A stretch of DNA of 64,000 nt from Channallabes apus (GCA_030522415.1 CM060127.1:13612646-13676645); one strand, 5' to 3'; shown: positions 11,201 to 21,865, counted from the first letter of the stretch. Numbers and translations: made by a program. The notes: generated from the sequence alone by a model not told the origin.

Positions 11201-12060
11201 AGGGTATAAAACAATTTAAATATTTATATGTGGACGGTGTCTTCGATAGTTTTGCCAATTTGTCATCTCGTTATGGTCTCCCCACTACCCATCTGTTTCG
11301 CTATTTTCAAATTCGAAATTTTGTTGCCAAGCGTTTCCCTAATTTCCCCTCTTTACCTCCAGAACAGCAGTGGGAAACTATGCTATCATTTATTCCTCAT
11401 CATAGAGGAACCATTTCGAAACTCTATGATACTATCCTGTCTCTTAGTAACCACTCAAATGTTAAGCTTAAGTGTACATGGGAAGGGGAACTAGGAATTC
11501 AAATACGGGAGGAGTCCTGGGAACAGGCTATAGCGAGGGTACGGTCTTCCACCTCTTGTGCTCGTCTTGGTCTTATTCAATTTAAGGTCATACACAGGGC
11601 ACATTTCTCTAAGTCTAGACTTTCAGAAATGTATCCGGAAGTGGAAAACAAATGTGATAAATGCCATGGCTCTCCTTGTCATCTTAGCCACATGTTTTTT
11701 CTGTGTCCTGAGCTGGAAGGTTTCTGGACAGGTTATTTTGCCATTATGTCCACTGTTCTTGGGGTAACTCTCCAACCTTGCCCTCTGATTGCTATATTTG
11801 GGATTCCTGATCGCTCACTTACACTTAATTCTACACAAAAGGATATCATAGCTTTCACATCCTTATTAGCAAGACGTTTATTGTTGTTGCATTGGAAGTC
11901 TGCTAAATATCCTACTATCTCCCAGTGGCTTAAAGATGTCATGTATTTTTTAAAACTTGAAAAAATTAAATATACGTTAAGAGGATGTACAGCCAAATTT
12001 TTCCACAATTGGCAACCATTTATTTCTTATTTTACTAGTCTAGAGGTATTGCCTGATTAA
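8242..12060 (+). CDS. LINE ORF2: AP-like endonuclease and reverse transcriptase
   Basis: The 1272-residue ORF2 of the LINE reads without interruption. Residues about 18-240 are an APE-type endonuclease (RFISWNVRGM, LQETHL, GGDLNCVFD, SRIDYFLI and the ISDHSPLLL end motif), which nicks target DNA. The reverse transcriptase follows (about 470-800): NKAPGPDGFPIEFYKSF, then GSYRPLSLLNADAKVLAKV, DAEKAFDRVEWEYL (first D at 611), RGCRQGCPLSPLLF and the catalytic YADD at 711-714. A C-terminal Cys/His cluster beginning CDKCHGSPCHLSHMFFLC (from 1138) is the usual L1-group zinc-knuckle-like motif. All key residues looked for are present. Together with ORF1 it would drive target-primed reverse transcription. 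The assignment to L1 versus Tx1 is not decided by eye. Confidence 0.93.
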   Translation: MVNGNIDPSNAGSGMPLRFISWNVRGMGNPVKRSKVFTHLKRLHSDIAFLQETHLRSKDHYRLNCPWVGQVFHSNFNSKARGVAILINKKVQFSSTNVIADKNGRYIIVAGTLMQKKVLLVNVYAPNFDDAEFANRLLSNIPFLNTHLLILGGDLNCVFDPILDRSNPRNLTPSSMSKIFSDFMKQNDLIDPWRFRNPSIKKFSFFSQVHHSYSRIDYFLIDRALDLCVTSSDYSGIVISDHSPLLLDIQLSTYKRSPPLWRFNSLLLADKEFCEFISSSIEEFLSFNQDDSVSYSLLWETLKCYLRGQIISYSVLANKKINARFKELTAAISNLDQCYTLNPSPELLKQRLDLQAEFNLMSTKEVEHLLLRSRGSYYEYGDKASRLLAHQLRRQATSRLIPSIKNTYDTITTDPLEINSTFKTFYASLYKSEFPTDKAKMNKFLHNLSNPVIDTNIAGQLDSPFSVEEVSNAITAMQSNKAPGPDGFPIEFYKSFIGKLAPLLLSVFNESLERGSLPPTFTQATIALLLKNDKDPTSCGSYRPLSLLNADAKVLAKVIASRLEDVLPCIISEEQNGFIKGRQLFFNTRTLFNVIYSKHLSELPELVISLDAEKAFDRVEWEYLFAVLKKFGFGDKFIFWIRLLYSSPKASVHTNDVYSDYFDLGRGCRQGCPLSPLLFAIAIEPLSITLRSSSVFKGIFRNGIEHKLSLYADDLLLYITDPALSIPAVLGILENFSSFSGYKLNLGKSECFPINTSACHLQQSDLPFHLSPSGFKYLGINVTRSLSGLKSANFTPLISRIASDIQRWGNLPLSLIGKINVVKMNILPKFLFLFQSIPLFLPKHFFVSLDKIIGSFIWGGKPPRVRKTILQRCRFSGGLALPNFLAYYWAAHIHKLCYWLKSSGSSWCKLELSSCKGSSIPALLYSSLPIKPSLYTDNQVVLNTLKIWFQLRRHFKFVMASSSGPLKDNHLFPPSLLDSSFSVWCDKGIKQFKYLYVDGVFDSFANLSSRYGLPTTHLFRYFQIRNFVAKRFPNFPSLPPEQQWETMLSFIPHHRGTISKLYDTILSLSNHSNVKLKCTWEGELGIQIREESWEQAIARVRSSTSCARLGLIQFKVIHRAHFSKSRLSEMYPEVENKCDKCHGSPCHLSHMFFLCPELEGFWTGYFAIMSTVLGVTLQPCPLIAIFGIPDRSLTLNSTQKDIIAFTSLLARRLLLLHWKSAKYPTISQWLKDVMYFLKLEKIKYTLRGCTAKFFHNWQPFISYFTSLEVLPD

Positions 12061-12329
12061 ATGTATACCTGTTACTGATATTTATGTAATATGTTTGGTG
12101 GTTGTCTTGAGCCGTGTGGGGCGGGGAGGGGAGGGGTGTTTTTTTTATTTTTTTATTTTATTGTTTTTTTTTTATTTGAGTGTTTTTGTTTAGTGTTTTT
12201 ATGTGTGTGTATGTATTTGTTTATTTAGAAAAATGAAAAGGTAAATTGGATTTCTGTAAATGCAAGTACTGTATTGTTTTCCCTTTTTTCAATAAAAAAT
12301 ATTTGCAAAAAAAAACAAATATCAACAAC

Positions 12330-12780
12330 AAATAATTTTTGCATGGCATTGTGTTACGTAACAGAGTTGGGTAGCATTTGAAAAAGTAATAGCGCCACCT
12401 GCTGACTAGTATATGTAATTGTGTGACTTGCCTTCCCTCCCTGAAATGCTTAATCATACATCAAGTGTGTGAAATCAGAATCGGAGATGGCTGCAAACAG
12501 CAATGAACGGCACGTTTACAAAGTGTAGAGGGCGAGAAAGATTTAAAGGTTACTGAGCTAAAATAAGCTAGGTATTTGACACAAATTCAAAGGCAAGTCG
12601 AAAAATTAGGACTTCTAATATCTTTATTTTTACCCAGGTACAGGATTTGTGTACTTTGCCCACCTCTTCTCAGAATTACAAAAGAAGAAGACAGGATTGA
12701 AGTAGGTAGGACTCCTCAAAATATATTCAGTGGCTTACAGGAACAGGATGAATTTATTCATCAAAAAAACTGAATTAAAC
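12330..12780. other. Intergenic DNA, repeat remnant then nothing recognised
   Basis: The first 100 bases continue the possible hAT MITE flank of the LINE. No exon or element is recognised in the rest. Confidence 0.35.
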
Positions 12781-13380
12781 AAACAGTGGGAGCAGGATTG
12801 TTCAGCATTACTACAGAATTACCACAGCTACAGATTCCTCCAGTAGCATGTAGAATTAGTCAGAACGTCAGTATTTGGTATTTTTCTGTATTTTGGGATT
12901 GGTTTGAATTCTTTTAGCAGCAGGTGGGATCAAGAGAAATTCATTTGATTTGAGAGATTGGTTAGAATAATTTTGGTAGTAGGCAGGATCAGTGAGAATT
13001 CCTTCTGTAGGCAGGAAACAGTCAGGATCACTTTTGTAGTGGGAGAGGAATGACAGTCAGTATTCCTTCTGCAGTGGGTGGGCCTGCTCCGAAGTATGAT
13101 GTAAGCAGGCAGGACTGGTTTGAATCACTTCAAAGGCTGGGTGGCGTTGCTCAGAATTCTTTAGATAGCATGGAAGATTGGTCAGACTTCCTGTAGGGGC
13201 AAACTGAATTGTTCAGAATTCGTTTGGAAGTGGGTGAGACTGCTTAAAATGTATTCACTAGAGCAGAGTGTAGGGAAGAGCAGAATAGTCCTAGTTTTTT
13301 AAAGCACAGAATTAGTCAGGATCCCTTAGAAGTGGATCGAAGCCTATACCTGTGCTGAAATCCCTCCTGTTTTAGAATTT
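12781..13380. repeat. Degenerate minisatellite-like tandem repeat
   Basis: Related blocks of the form GTAGNAGGCAGGATCAGTNAGAATTCCTT recur about every 40-60 bases. Examples are near 12910, 12970, 13020, 13065, 13115, 13150 and 13215. The copies vary in length and sequence, so the array is old. It lies downstream of DNAJB1 and has no coding capacity. Confidence 0.55.
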
Positions 13381-13464
13381 GGGGAGCACTCGGGTTATCA
13401 GTTTTTCTTGACATGTTTGCAACATTCAAAAATACTACAATGAAAGTACCCTGTCTACTAACAC

Positions 13465-14313
13465 ACTTTTATTTGTTACAATAATGTCTGTAAAATACAT
13501 TAAGCCTTGGATTTTCACAATGGACGAATAGTATTATTAAATGCATTCATTCGTGTTTTAAAAACAGCAACTGGCCACACTGAAACTAAAAACGCCACAA
13601 TGTTTTAAATATTTTTTAATAATATCGAAAGCTGCCACTGCCTTCAAAACCTGTCACTTTTACGGCTTTGTTTCTTTTGTTTTTGGCAATAAAAAAGCCG
13701 TAAAATAAACACAACAGCGCCAACACGTCACAAATTAACGTGCGTACACGAGATACAGAAATCAGATTTCAGGAAATCACAAGCCCATAAAAAAATCCAG
13801 AAGGATCGTTCAATAGCAGGATCCAAGACACGAGACGAATGAAACGAAACGGGGTCAGGGTGAAAAGCGGGGAGTTTGCGAGAGTGTGCGGACGTACCTG
13901 AGACACACTCGCTGAGCCGGCTTCAATGCAGAACAAGAAAGATTCGATGTGGAAGCGCAGAGAGAAAAAAGAAAAAAAAGGTCTAAGTCTCCTATGAAGT
14001 TGAATTCCTGTCTCTCCCTAGGATGTGTCCCTTGTTGAATGAGGGGAAAAACATTATAGAAAATAATTCAATGCGTGTTAAAAAGAGGGGAAAAAGGAGC
14101 ATTGTTTCTAATCTGGCATGATTTAAATGAATAAAATTCATGAAGGCAGCTGCATCGACTCTGAGGTAATGCATATCCTGTGTGTGTGCGCGCGCATGTC
14201 TTGAGTGCCTATTAGTACTGTGCAAACGATTCACAGTAATGTCAAGTGCACTCATCGACAGGTAAGTGGTTTATAAATTAATACCATTGAGCCCCACTGC
14301 CCCAACCTCACAT
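13465..14313 (-). other. Probable DNAJB1 3' UTR
   Basis: After the DNAJB1 stop codon the minus strand reaches an AATAAA at about 13468-13475 (TTTATT on the plus strand), a candidate polyadenylation signal. This would give a 3' UTR of about 840 bases, containing a short CG/GT-rich stretch near 14185. It is inferred from the signal alone. Confidence 0.4.
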
Positions 14314-17300
14314 TCATGGTGGGAGGATCTGCATCAGAGCATCGCGATTGTTCTGCGTCACTTTGTCCGGAAACTTCACAACAAACTCCAGCACCATGTC
14401 CCCTCGCTTATCAGGGCATTTGGACAGAGGCAGTCCCTCACCCACGACCCTCTTCTTCATGCCCGGTTTAATAACATCGCGGGACGTCACGGTGATGGTC
14501 CGGCCGTCGAGTGTCGGCGCGCTGATCGAGCAGCCACACAGCGCCTGTGGATACATTAAGAAAATACAAAAATGATAAAGTTCTAACAAACTGCCCTGTT
14601 TTTACTGCCTGGCTAAAAAGGGGCAGCTAATAAGGTCATCTAGTTAGCTGGCTTAATCAAGTATGACCATTATTTCCGTGTAGGAAAACTCTGGTATAAC
14701 AATCCCTCTTTTCTCACAACGGTTTCTGATGTTTGTTCCACCATGTTTCAACTACAGGTTTTTTACACAATTTAATTCCTGCACATGAGTCGGTTCAAAG
14801 TCGAATCGCCATCTTAGTCACTCTGGAAGAATTCACTTGGACCATTTGATTCCTAAAGATCCGGGCCAAAAGGGACAATAAACCTGTCCCTGCCTCAAAC
14901 AGACGTACGAGAATTATATACAGTATAGCGACATTATATATATAGCAAAACACCTGTAGTATGTATGTGGATCATCTCTTCCAGAAGATAACATTTTATA
15001 TTATCACAAGCAAACAGACTACCTGCTAACTGAACCACTCAGGAGATCTGATTAATAAGCTCCTGTATGAGAGTCAGTATTGTGTATGATGAGAGCATGA
15101 CATTCTCAACTTTTTGAGAAAATAACTAATGATTGGTTAGTTATATGATGAATTGAAGTAACCTGAAATTGTATTTTTCTATAATAGCATATTTCTAAAC
15201 CTTTTTATTGCTCTTATACCGTAGCAACTTACAATTCAATTAAACATAGACATACTATTTATCCATGTACACATATCATTGGGGAATGTCCATGTAACGA
15301 CTTGATTCCTGTTTCCTTTCACATTACTGCATTTCCTATGTGAAAAATGGAATGTGTAAAGGCACCTCATCACTGAGTGTATGTTCCTTTGTTTAATAAT
15401 AGATTTTTAAACCATTTTATGCCATTCAGATTACGTGATAAGTCCTCAGGTAAACCGCTAAGACTAAACTATAAGACCTTGCGCATTAGCAAACTTATGA
15501 ACTGTAGCTGCACTGCTCTTATAGAAAATTAATCAACACCTCTGTTGATCAGTTTGCCAAGGTGAACAATGCTGTGATAGAAGGAAGCAGCTATAACTAG
15601 AAAGGCGCTCACATCTCGGAGGGATATTCTCGCTGGGTAGATGATATCAGAACCGTCTCTGTGGAACACCGCATGCACCTTGTCTTTTACAACAAACACA
15701 ATGTCGGCAGGGATGTTGATGGGCGTCTCGTCTCCCTCTTTGGGAAACGTGATTTTCGTGCCTTCTTTCCAGCCAGGCTTGATATTCACGGTAAGAATCT
15801 TGTCCTCGGTGCGGACCGTGCAGCCGTCCGGGTTCAGACGTTTGCGTGAGATCTTCATTTTCTTGGTGCAGCCGGAGAACACCTCCTCTAAGCTCACCTT
15901 GAGCTCGTGGATAACTGGAGGGTCTTTCTTCTTTTGTCGTGGCACATGTCCACCCCCCACACGTGTCTTAAAAGACCTGGGGAAGCCACCCATGCCTCCC
16001 ATGCCGAACGCAGCGAAGGGATCGTCCACATCCATGTCGTCGTCAGCGCCATGGCTGAAAAACTGATCAAATGGACTGCGGCCGCCGAAGAACTCTGCAA
16101 ACATGGCATGTGGGTCTCCGTGGAAGGTGTAGCTCGGGCCATTGGATCCGCAACCTCCAGAATGTCCTTTAAGACCTAGAGAGAGAGCGAGAGAGAGAGA
16201 TCATCAATCAAAGACAGAGAGTGTGAGAAGCCATCAATCAAAGACAGAGAGAGAGAAGTGACAGGGTGTTTTCACATTATGGACAATTGATTTGTACTGT
16301 GCCCATGAACGATTACTTCTCCACTCCACTCTCCCGCATTCACTTTATTTTTGTCCTCCGTTCCCATGGCACATGTGCACCGCCCACACTTGCGTATTTA
16401 CACTCTTTGATAAAGCAGGTAGCAATGTGCACATACTTGGTTTGTAAAGCCACTAAACGTGAGGGAAGACGACAACGAGGGAGTTAACTTTCATATTACG
16501 CCAATACTAATAATATTTTGATAAAAATTTCATGAGTGACTTTCTGGAGTGCCTTCCTCCTTTTCAGTTATGACTCTGAGACCGACGGCACTGATGATGT
16601 TGCATCAAAACAGCAATTTACTTCCACCCTCAGTTACAACTGTACAGTATACGCTGTATTGTTCAAGAGACAACCTTTTTCTGCAGACTCAAGCTGCTGA
16701 GTTTAAAGAGAAAAAAATTGGGAAAAACTACAGCATCAACCAAATGAAGAGGGGTGGAGCTAAATACTAAAAACTTTTTTTTTCTGATAAAGCTACAGCG
16801 TGGATCAAATGACGGGGTGGAGCTAATATCTTCAGATATTTTATGAGATAAAGCATACAAGATCTAATGTGTAAGACTTTAAATAATAGTGCTTTTATTT
16901 CCTATATAATTCAAAGCAAAATATTTAAAGAGATTTGGATTACACCGATCATACATGAAGACTGAACTAAAGTAACTATTAATCATGTCGGTTTTGTGCT
17001 CAGGGTGCCAACTCGGATGGCACGGATTGTTTCAGGGTGGCCGTGTGCCACCAGCACGTCCACATGATCACGCCCCTTTCCCAAAGCCACGCCCAGGGTC
17101 TAGGTTAACGTACACTACGTCACTCACCTTCTTCACCGTATCGGTCGTAGATATCCTTCTTTTTCGCGTCGCTCAGGACATCGTAAGCTTCTGCGATTTC
17201 TTTAAATTTGTCCTCGGCTCCCGGCGACTTGTTTTTATCCGGATGATACCGTAACGCCTGCTTTCGGTACGCTTTCTTAATTTCATCGTCAGAAGCTCCT

Positions 17301-17338
17301 TTCTGTATTCCCAGGACTTTATAGTAATCTTTACCCAT
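14314..17338 (-). CDS. dnajb1: DNAJB1, Hsp40 co-chaperone (3 exons)
   Basis: Three exons join in frame to 334 residues: 17338-17128, 16175-15613 and 14544-14314, with GT/AG borders. Human DNAJB1 is 340 residues with the same exon plan. The J domain (1-70) begins [16 protein letters not shown] and carries the HPD motif at 32-34, which stimulates Hsp70 ATPase. A Gly/Phe-rich region follows with [12 protein letters not shown] and DVDDPFAAF, the segment known to regulate class B J proteins. Two C-terminal beta domains bind client and the Hsp70 tail ([58 protein letters not shown]). There is no zinc finger, as expected for class B. It acts in cytosol and nucleus in folding and disaggregation. The start is the ATG at 17338, just after an in-frame GTG. 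A heat-shock element about 315 bases upstream fits stress induction. Which teleost paralogue (a or b) it is cannot be told. Confidence 0.96.
14545..15612 (-). other. DNAJB1 intron 2
   Basis: A 1068-bp intron between the exon ending SLRD and the exon starting ALCG. No bounded repeat or RNA gene is recognised in it. Confidence 0.7.
16176..17127 (-). other. DNAJB1 intron 1 with a GA tract and small duplications
   Basis: A 952-bp intron. A GA-rich stretch at about 16178-16255 holds two copies of a CATCAATCAAAGACAGAGAG block. Around 16725-16830 the phrase AAATGA, then GGGGTGGAGCTAA, occurs twice about 75 bases apart. No mobile element with clear ends is seen. Confidence 0.55.
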
Positions 17339-17559
17339 CACAAACTAATGATTAAAACTCCTAAATATCGAGTTAAACAGCCGTCGGATCCATTAAGAGC
17401 TTAATAAACGAAATGTCTATCGGGTTATAATACCGCGACCGTTAAATAACCGGCGTTTAACTTAAAAAATAAGAACAGTCTATGTACACAGTTTCTTCCT
17501 TCTTTTTAAACAAATTCGTCGTGTTTATCCGAAACAACACCAGCCGCATTCCTCCTAAA

Positions 17560-17800
17560 GCCTTAAAACGCCCTACTCTGGTGGACTAATAAAAAGTTTT
17601 TGCACCCGTCAGGAGGGGAAAAAAACACCTCGTCCTCATCATTTGAACCCAGAGAAAGTTCGAGAAAAGCTGGTGCCTCGTCTTCAAAATGTGTGACGTG
17701 TTTCTTCGCGCGAGAGCACAGCACCACCTGATGGTCCGGAGCGCTTATTTGTACAAAACCCGCCCCTACTGGGCTGTGATTGGCTAATCGTTTCAACCGC
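17560..17800 (-). promoter_or_regulatory. dnajb1: DNAJB1 promoter with heat-shock element
   Basis: A perfect three-unit heat-shock element, GAAnnTTCnnGAA, sits at 17654-17666, the binding site type for HSF1 trimers. Upstream on the minus strand are a GC-rich CGCCCC-type box (about 17758-17766) and a CCAAT box at 17779-17783 (ATTGG on the plus strand). An AT-rich TTTTTATTA (about 17588-17597) could serve as the TATA-like element, putting transcription start near 17560 and giving an unspliced 5' UTR of about 220 bases. The start site is inferred. Confidence 0.7.
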
Positions 17801-18126
17801 CAGTCAATCACGGGATTTGAAATAATACCGAGATTTAAAATTTATTATTAAATTACAATAAAAATCATGTTTTATTCTCTCCACAAATATGTGGACTATA
17901 TTTATTCTACTTCTTTGCATACTCATAAACATTCAGAACAAATCTCATTAACATCTAGACTATTCTCATAAATGTTGAGAAATATTAACTGAACTCTGGC
18001 CAAAAGTATTAAGATAGTATACAGTATGGCATGCATTTCAGTTCTCTGTGTGCACAAAAAGGTTCTGTAGGTTCTTAGTTCTGTCTGGAGAGTTGTGCTA
18101 ATTACAAACAGCTGGTTTAGCTTATC

Positions 18127-18446
18127 CCAGCACTGTGGTTTAGTGGTTAGCACCGTCTCACTGTCATGCACCTCCAGTGTCCAGGTTTGATTCCCGCCTC
18201 TGGTCTGTTTTCATGGAGTTTGCATGTTCTCCCCGTGCTTGGTTGGTTTTCTCTGTGTACTTCGGTTTCCACCCACAGTCCAAAAACATGCAGATTAGGC
18301 TAACTGTAGTTGCCAAATTGCCCGTGGTGTGTGTAATTAGTATGATTTTTGACTGGAGGTCGTACCATGGTCGTAAAAATGGGAATAAATACATGGGTCA
18401 CCACTGGTTTTCTTCGGACTACAAAGGTTCCTAGATGGATGGATGG
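18127..18446 (+). repeat. Diverged V-SINE-like copy
   Basis: The order of parts matches the full-length SINE at 47790-48162. A tRNA-like head (GTGGTTTAGTGGTTAGCACC, GGTTTGATTCCC box B) is followed by the core GGAGTTTGCATGTTCTCCCC and CCCACAGTCCAAAAACATGC, and a tail of ATGG units near 18440. The 3' body is partly deleted. Confidence 0.75.
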
Positions 18447-19045
18447 ATAGTTTAGTTAATAGGTGGAACAAATACACAGCAGGAATTTTACTTTCTGAAG
18501 TAAGGGCAAGTGAATAAAAAATGGCAAGTGAATGGTGAACTTTTGTGGCAAATTTCTGGGTATGATATTCAGAAAGCGATCAACCTGGCATCGATTGAGT
18601 GACTGACCCCAGAGTACCACAAACATCTTTTTGACTCTATGTCCAGTCAGTTTCAGCAGGTGTTGAAGAATGCTAAATAATCATACTATCTTCTGTATAT
18701 CTATACTAAATACTGATTGTTGTTTAGTAATTTAATTGCAAACAATTATGGTCATTATTTTAAAAATCGAGAATGTCATTAAAATATTAAAGTAAAATTT
18801 TCTCTCTATTCTATTTTGTCTCTATTCTTTGGTTCTAAATATGTTATATTTTCCCATTAAGTTCTATTCTAATAGTAAATTATATTTATTTAAACTTTTC
18901 TATTCTAGAAACATGGAATATATTCTCATTAACTTCTATTCTATTATTATCTTATTACTCTATTATTACCTCTTTATATACTTTATTAATGTTTATTATA
19001 TTCTCAGCAATTTCTATCTTGTTCTATTCTCATAAATTATAATAA
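18447..19045 (+). repeat. AT-rich stretch with TTCTATTCTA low complexity
   Basis: From about 18800 to 19035 the phrase TTCTATTCTA and close variants recur irregularly in very AT-rich DNA. No gene is supported; the short open frames here are Leu/Tyr/Ile-rich translations of this simple sequence. Confidence 0.5.
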
Positions 19046-19565
19046 ACTGATCAGCCATACCATTATGACCCCTCGACTAAAATTGAGTAGGTCCACCATT
19101 TTACCACCTAAACAGTGATGCATTGTGTGTTCTGAACACGGGAACCAGAACTAATCTTTCCAATAAGTTGGGCTACAGTATTTTCTCTACTGGATCAGAC
19201 TTCACTCCCCATGTGCATCAGTGAGCCTTGGGCATGACCCTGTCGCAGGTTCACTGGTTTTCTTTCCTTGGATTACTATTGGTAGGTATTTGGCCCTTGT
19301 CACAATAACAATATTTACTCAATAAAATACTCATTACAACAGCACCTGGAAGTGGGTGGGCTATACCCACTGGGGTGGGTGGGCTTTTTTTTTTTTTTTT
19401 TTGTATTATTATTTATTACCTTTATTACCTTCCTTAGTTAAACAACTGTGAGCACCTGTAACCGAGCATAAGCAATTTCCCTTTGGGATCAATAAAGTTC
19501 TTTGAATCTTTGAATCTTGAATATTAGGCAGCAAGTGAATTTTTTGTCCTGCAAGCTCTTGTGGG
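19046..19565 (-). repeat. Tc1-like remnant interrupted by a LINE 3' end
   Basis: Text with GTGCATCAGTGAGCCTTGGGC and CATGACCCTGTCGCAGGTTC (about 19208-19255) resembles the minus-oriented N-terminal transposase region of a common fish Tc1 family, and TGGCCCTTGTCACAA follows. A further piece with CAAGCTCTTGTGGGC at about 19549 appears inverted. Between them, about 19380-19535, is a LINE 3' UTR that ends AATAAAGTTCTTTGAATCTT and matches the tail of the LINE at 21866-23296. The order implies the LINE end landed in an older Tc1 copy. Confidence 0.55.
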
Positions 19566-20280
19566 CTGTTCCTGGTCTGCAGTGGTTGTATTCTGAAAAT
19601 GCTTAAAATTATAATACTACTGATCTATTAGACCTAATAGACTAATAAAGTCTTTACCTTACAAAGTTTTACTATTAAAACAGTGTAATTACCATTTATA
19701 CCACTATCTCAATCGGTACTGCACACTGTACTGTATATCTATATTTACATTTTCAAGAAGCACTGAACCAAGCTATCAAATTCATGTTCAGTATCACTGC
19801 ACTGGTAGTAAAAAGGCTTTTAAAGGCTTTAGATACAGAGTGTGCTGTGTATTATATCATGTTCAAACTGGTAAAACTGGAACCACTCTTCCAGCACATA
19901 GGTCTTTATGCTTAGTATACACATAGAGCACACAGGGTCATGGGGGTCAAATGTTCACAATGAGGTTGAAAATTAAACCATTAGAACTCAGGCGGCGCAG
20001 ATACATGCCAGCAACAAAACATAGTTCAATAACAATATATTAAAAAAAGTGCTTATATGGAAGCTTTGCCAGTATGTGTTACCAGGGAGGCTTCAGACTT
20101 CAAACTGTATTTGGGTTATGTCATGTAGAACAAAGTTATTATTTATTCTTTTTTGTGTAAACTGACCTCTACCAGAATATGGGAATGATGCCACAAAAAT
20201 GTAAAACTCTCAATATGAGAGTTTTACAAAATAATAATTATTATGTTTTGGTCATAAAACCAAAAAAAAAAAACGTGATA
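19566..20280. other. Intergenic DNA, nothing recognised
   Basis: No exon, RNA gene or bounded repeat is recognised in this stretch. Confidence 0.4.
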
Positions 20281-20284
20281 ATTC

Positions 20285-21330
20285 AGTTGAATTAAATTTT
20301 ATTTGTATAGCGCTTTTAACAATTGTCAAAAGATTCACAGTAAACCAAATCAAAAGAAATTATGGAAATATGTATGAAATGTGAATGTGTGTGAACCAAA
20401 ATAATAGTCCCTGATGAGCAAGCCGGGGGTGACAGTGGCAAGGAAAAAATACCTGAGATGGCAATAGGAAGAAACTTTGAGAGAAACCAGACTCAACAGG
20501 GAATCCATCCTCATTTGGGTGAAACAGATAGCAGGGATTGATCAGCAGTCATACTGTGTGTTAGGCAGCTAGAGGTTCAATATAACAGTTGATGTCTTCC
20601 AGTTAATGTAGAGTCCAGTTCGTTATTGGAGGCTCAGGTAAAACCTGAGTGATCAATGAGAGTGAGGAAGACAGCATCTAAACATGCATGTTCCATGAGT
20701 CCCCCAGATCTGCTCCTTTACCCAAGGAAAATCTACTTACAAAAATGCTTGGCTAAATAAATAGGTTTTTAGCCTAGACTTAAACACTGAGACTGTGTCG
20801 AGTCCTCAACATTAATTGGAAGACTATTCCATAATTTTGGGGCTTTGTAAGAAAAAGCTCTGCCCCCAGCTGTAGTTTTCATTATAAGCGGTACTGACAA
20901 GCAGCCTGCATCCTTTGATCGAAGTAGGCGTGGCTGAGTGAGACACTAGCAGTTCACTCAGATATTGCAGCATGAGACCATTTAATGTTTATACTCAAAA
21001 GTAGAATTTTAAAATTGATGCGAAATTTTACAGGGAGCCAATGCAGTGTGGATAAGATATGTGCTCTGGTTCTAGTGAGGACTCTCACTGCTGCATTCTG
21101 GACTAACTGAAGCTTGTTTATGCAACTAATTGAAGAAACAGACAGTAAACCGATACAATAGTCCATTCTAGAGGTGAGAAAAAGCATGAACTAATTTTAT
21201 GCATCGTTTAGCGACAATATATTCCTTACATTGGCAATATTTCTGAGGTGAAAGAATGCTATACTGGTGACATTGTCTACATGTGCTTCAAATGAAAGAC
21301 TGGAATGTGTATCTATGCTTTTTCTTTGCC
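20285..21330 (-). pseudogene. 5'-truncated L2-like LINE, minus strand
   Basis: On the minus strand a reverse-transcriptase C-terminal piece (21187-20954) reads MDYCIGLLSVSSISCINKLQ, then VQNAAVRVLTRTR and LHWLPVKFRINFKILLL, which is the usual end of L2/CR1-type LINE proteins. It is followed by a 3' UTR with the fish repeat text GTTTCTCTCAAAGTTTCTTC and an end AAAAGCGCTATACAAATAAA at 20289-20320. The frame is interrupted and the catalytic part is absent. Shorter copies of this 3' end occur at 26175-26240 and 51745-51917. Confidence 0.65.
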
Positions 21331-21865
21331 TATGTGACCCATTTTCTTATTTTTTGCTGAGTCATGTTTGGGTAGTTGGTTAAAATGAACTAAACTATAG
21401 TTCATCATATTGCCTATTTTGTACTGAAAAAAGGTCACTGTACACTGTATACTGCACAATCCTGAGCCCTATAGATGTTTTTTTTTTTTAAAAACAGCCA
21501 AACAAATGGCTAAATGCTCTGAGTTTTAAGGGCTATGGTTCATTCCATCCACTGAGTTTTGCAGAAACATGTCCTAACCTGAACATACACAGTAAAACCA
21601 CAGCCTTTACCTACAAAGTGCCAATGTTAGAGGTACAGTAAGACCTCCTGTCCTTTACTCGTTCAGGCAAGTGTAGTTGTACATGTAAGTTAGATGCATC
21701 AGGCTGTTTGTAATAAATTGTAGGGCTGTATGATTTAATAAAAAAATTCACAATTTAAACTACAACATTTATGTAAGTATTTAAATGTAGCATTTAGTAT
21801 TTAAACATATTTATATAGAGGAAAAAAAGCAAATAACAACACTAGGCATAGTTGCCTTATGATTT
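21331..21865. other. Intergenic DNA, nothing recognised
   Basis: AT-rich sequence with a short A/T run near 21480. No feature can be supported. Confidence 0.4.

Larger units (their letters stand above)
6551..12314 (+). mobile_element. Full-length L1/Tx1-like LINE retrotransposon
   Basis: The element is framed by a perfect 15-bp target-site duplication, ACAAATATCAACAAC, at 6536-6550 and 12315-12329. It contains a 5' UTR of about 160 bases, ORF1 (6709-7626), a spacer of about 615 bases, ORF2 (8242-12060) and a 3' UTR with an AATAAA-type signal (about 12290) and a short A tail. Both ORFs are open from end to end. The 5764-bp length and two-ORF plan fit the L1/Tx1 group. The intact target-site duplication and open frames mark a recent insertion that may still be competent. 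Confidence 0.92.

Noticed and set aside
15641..16179. Plus-strand frames of up to 141 codons
   Set aside because: They are antisense shadows of DNAJB1 exon 2.
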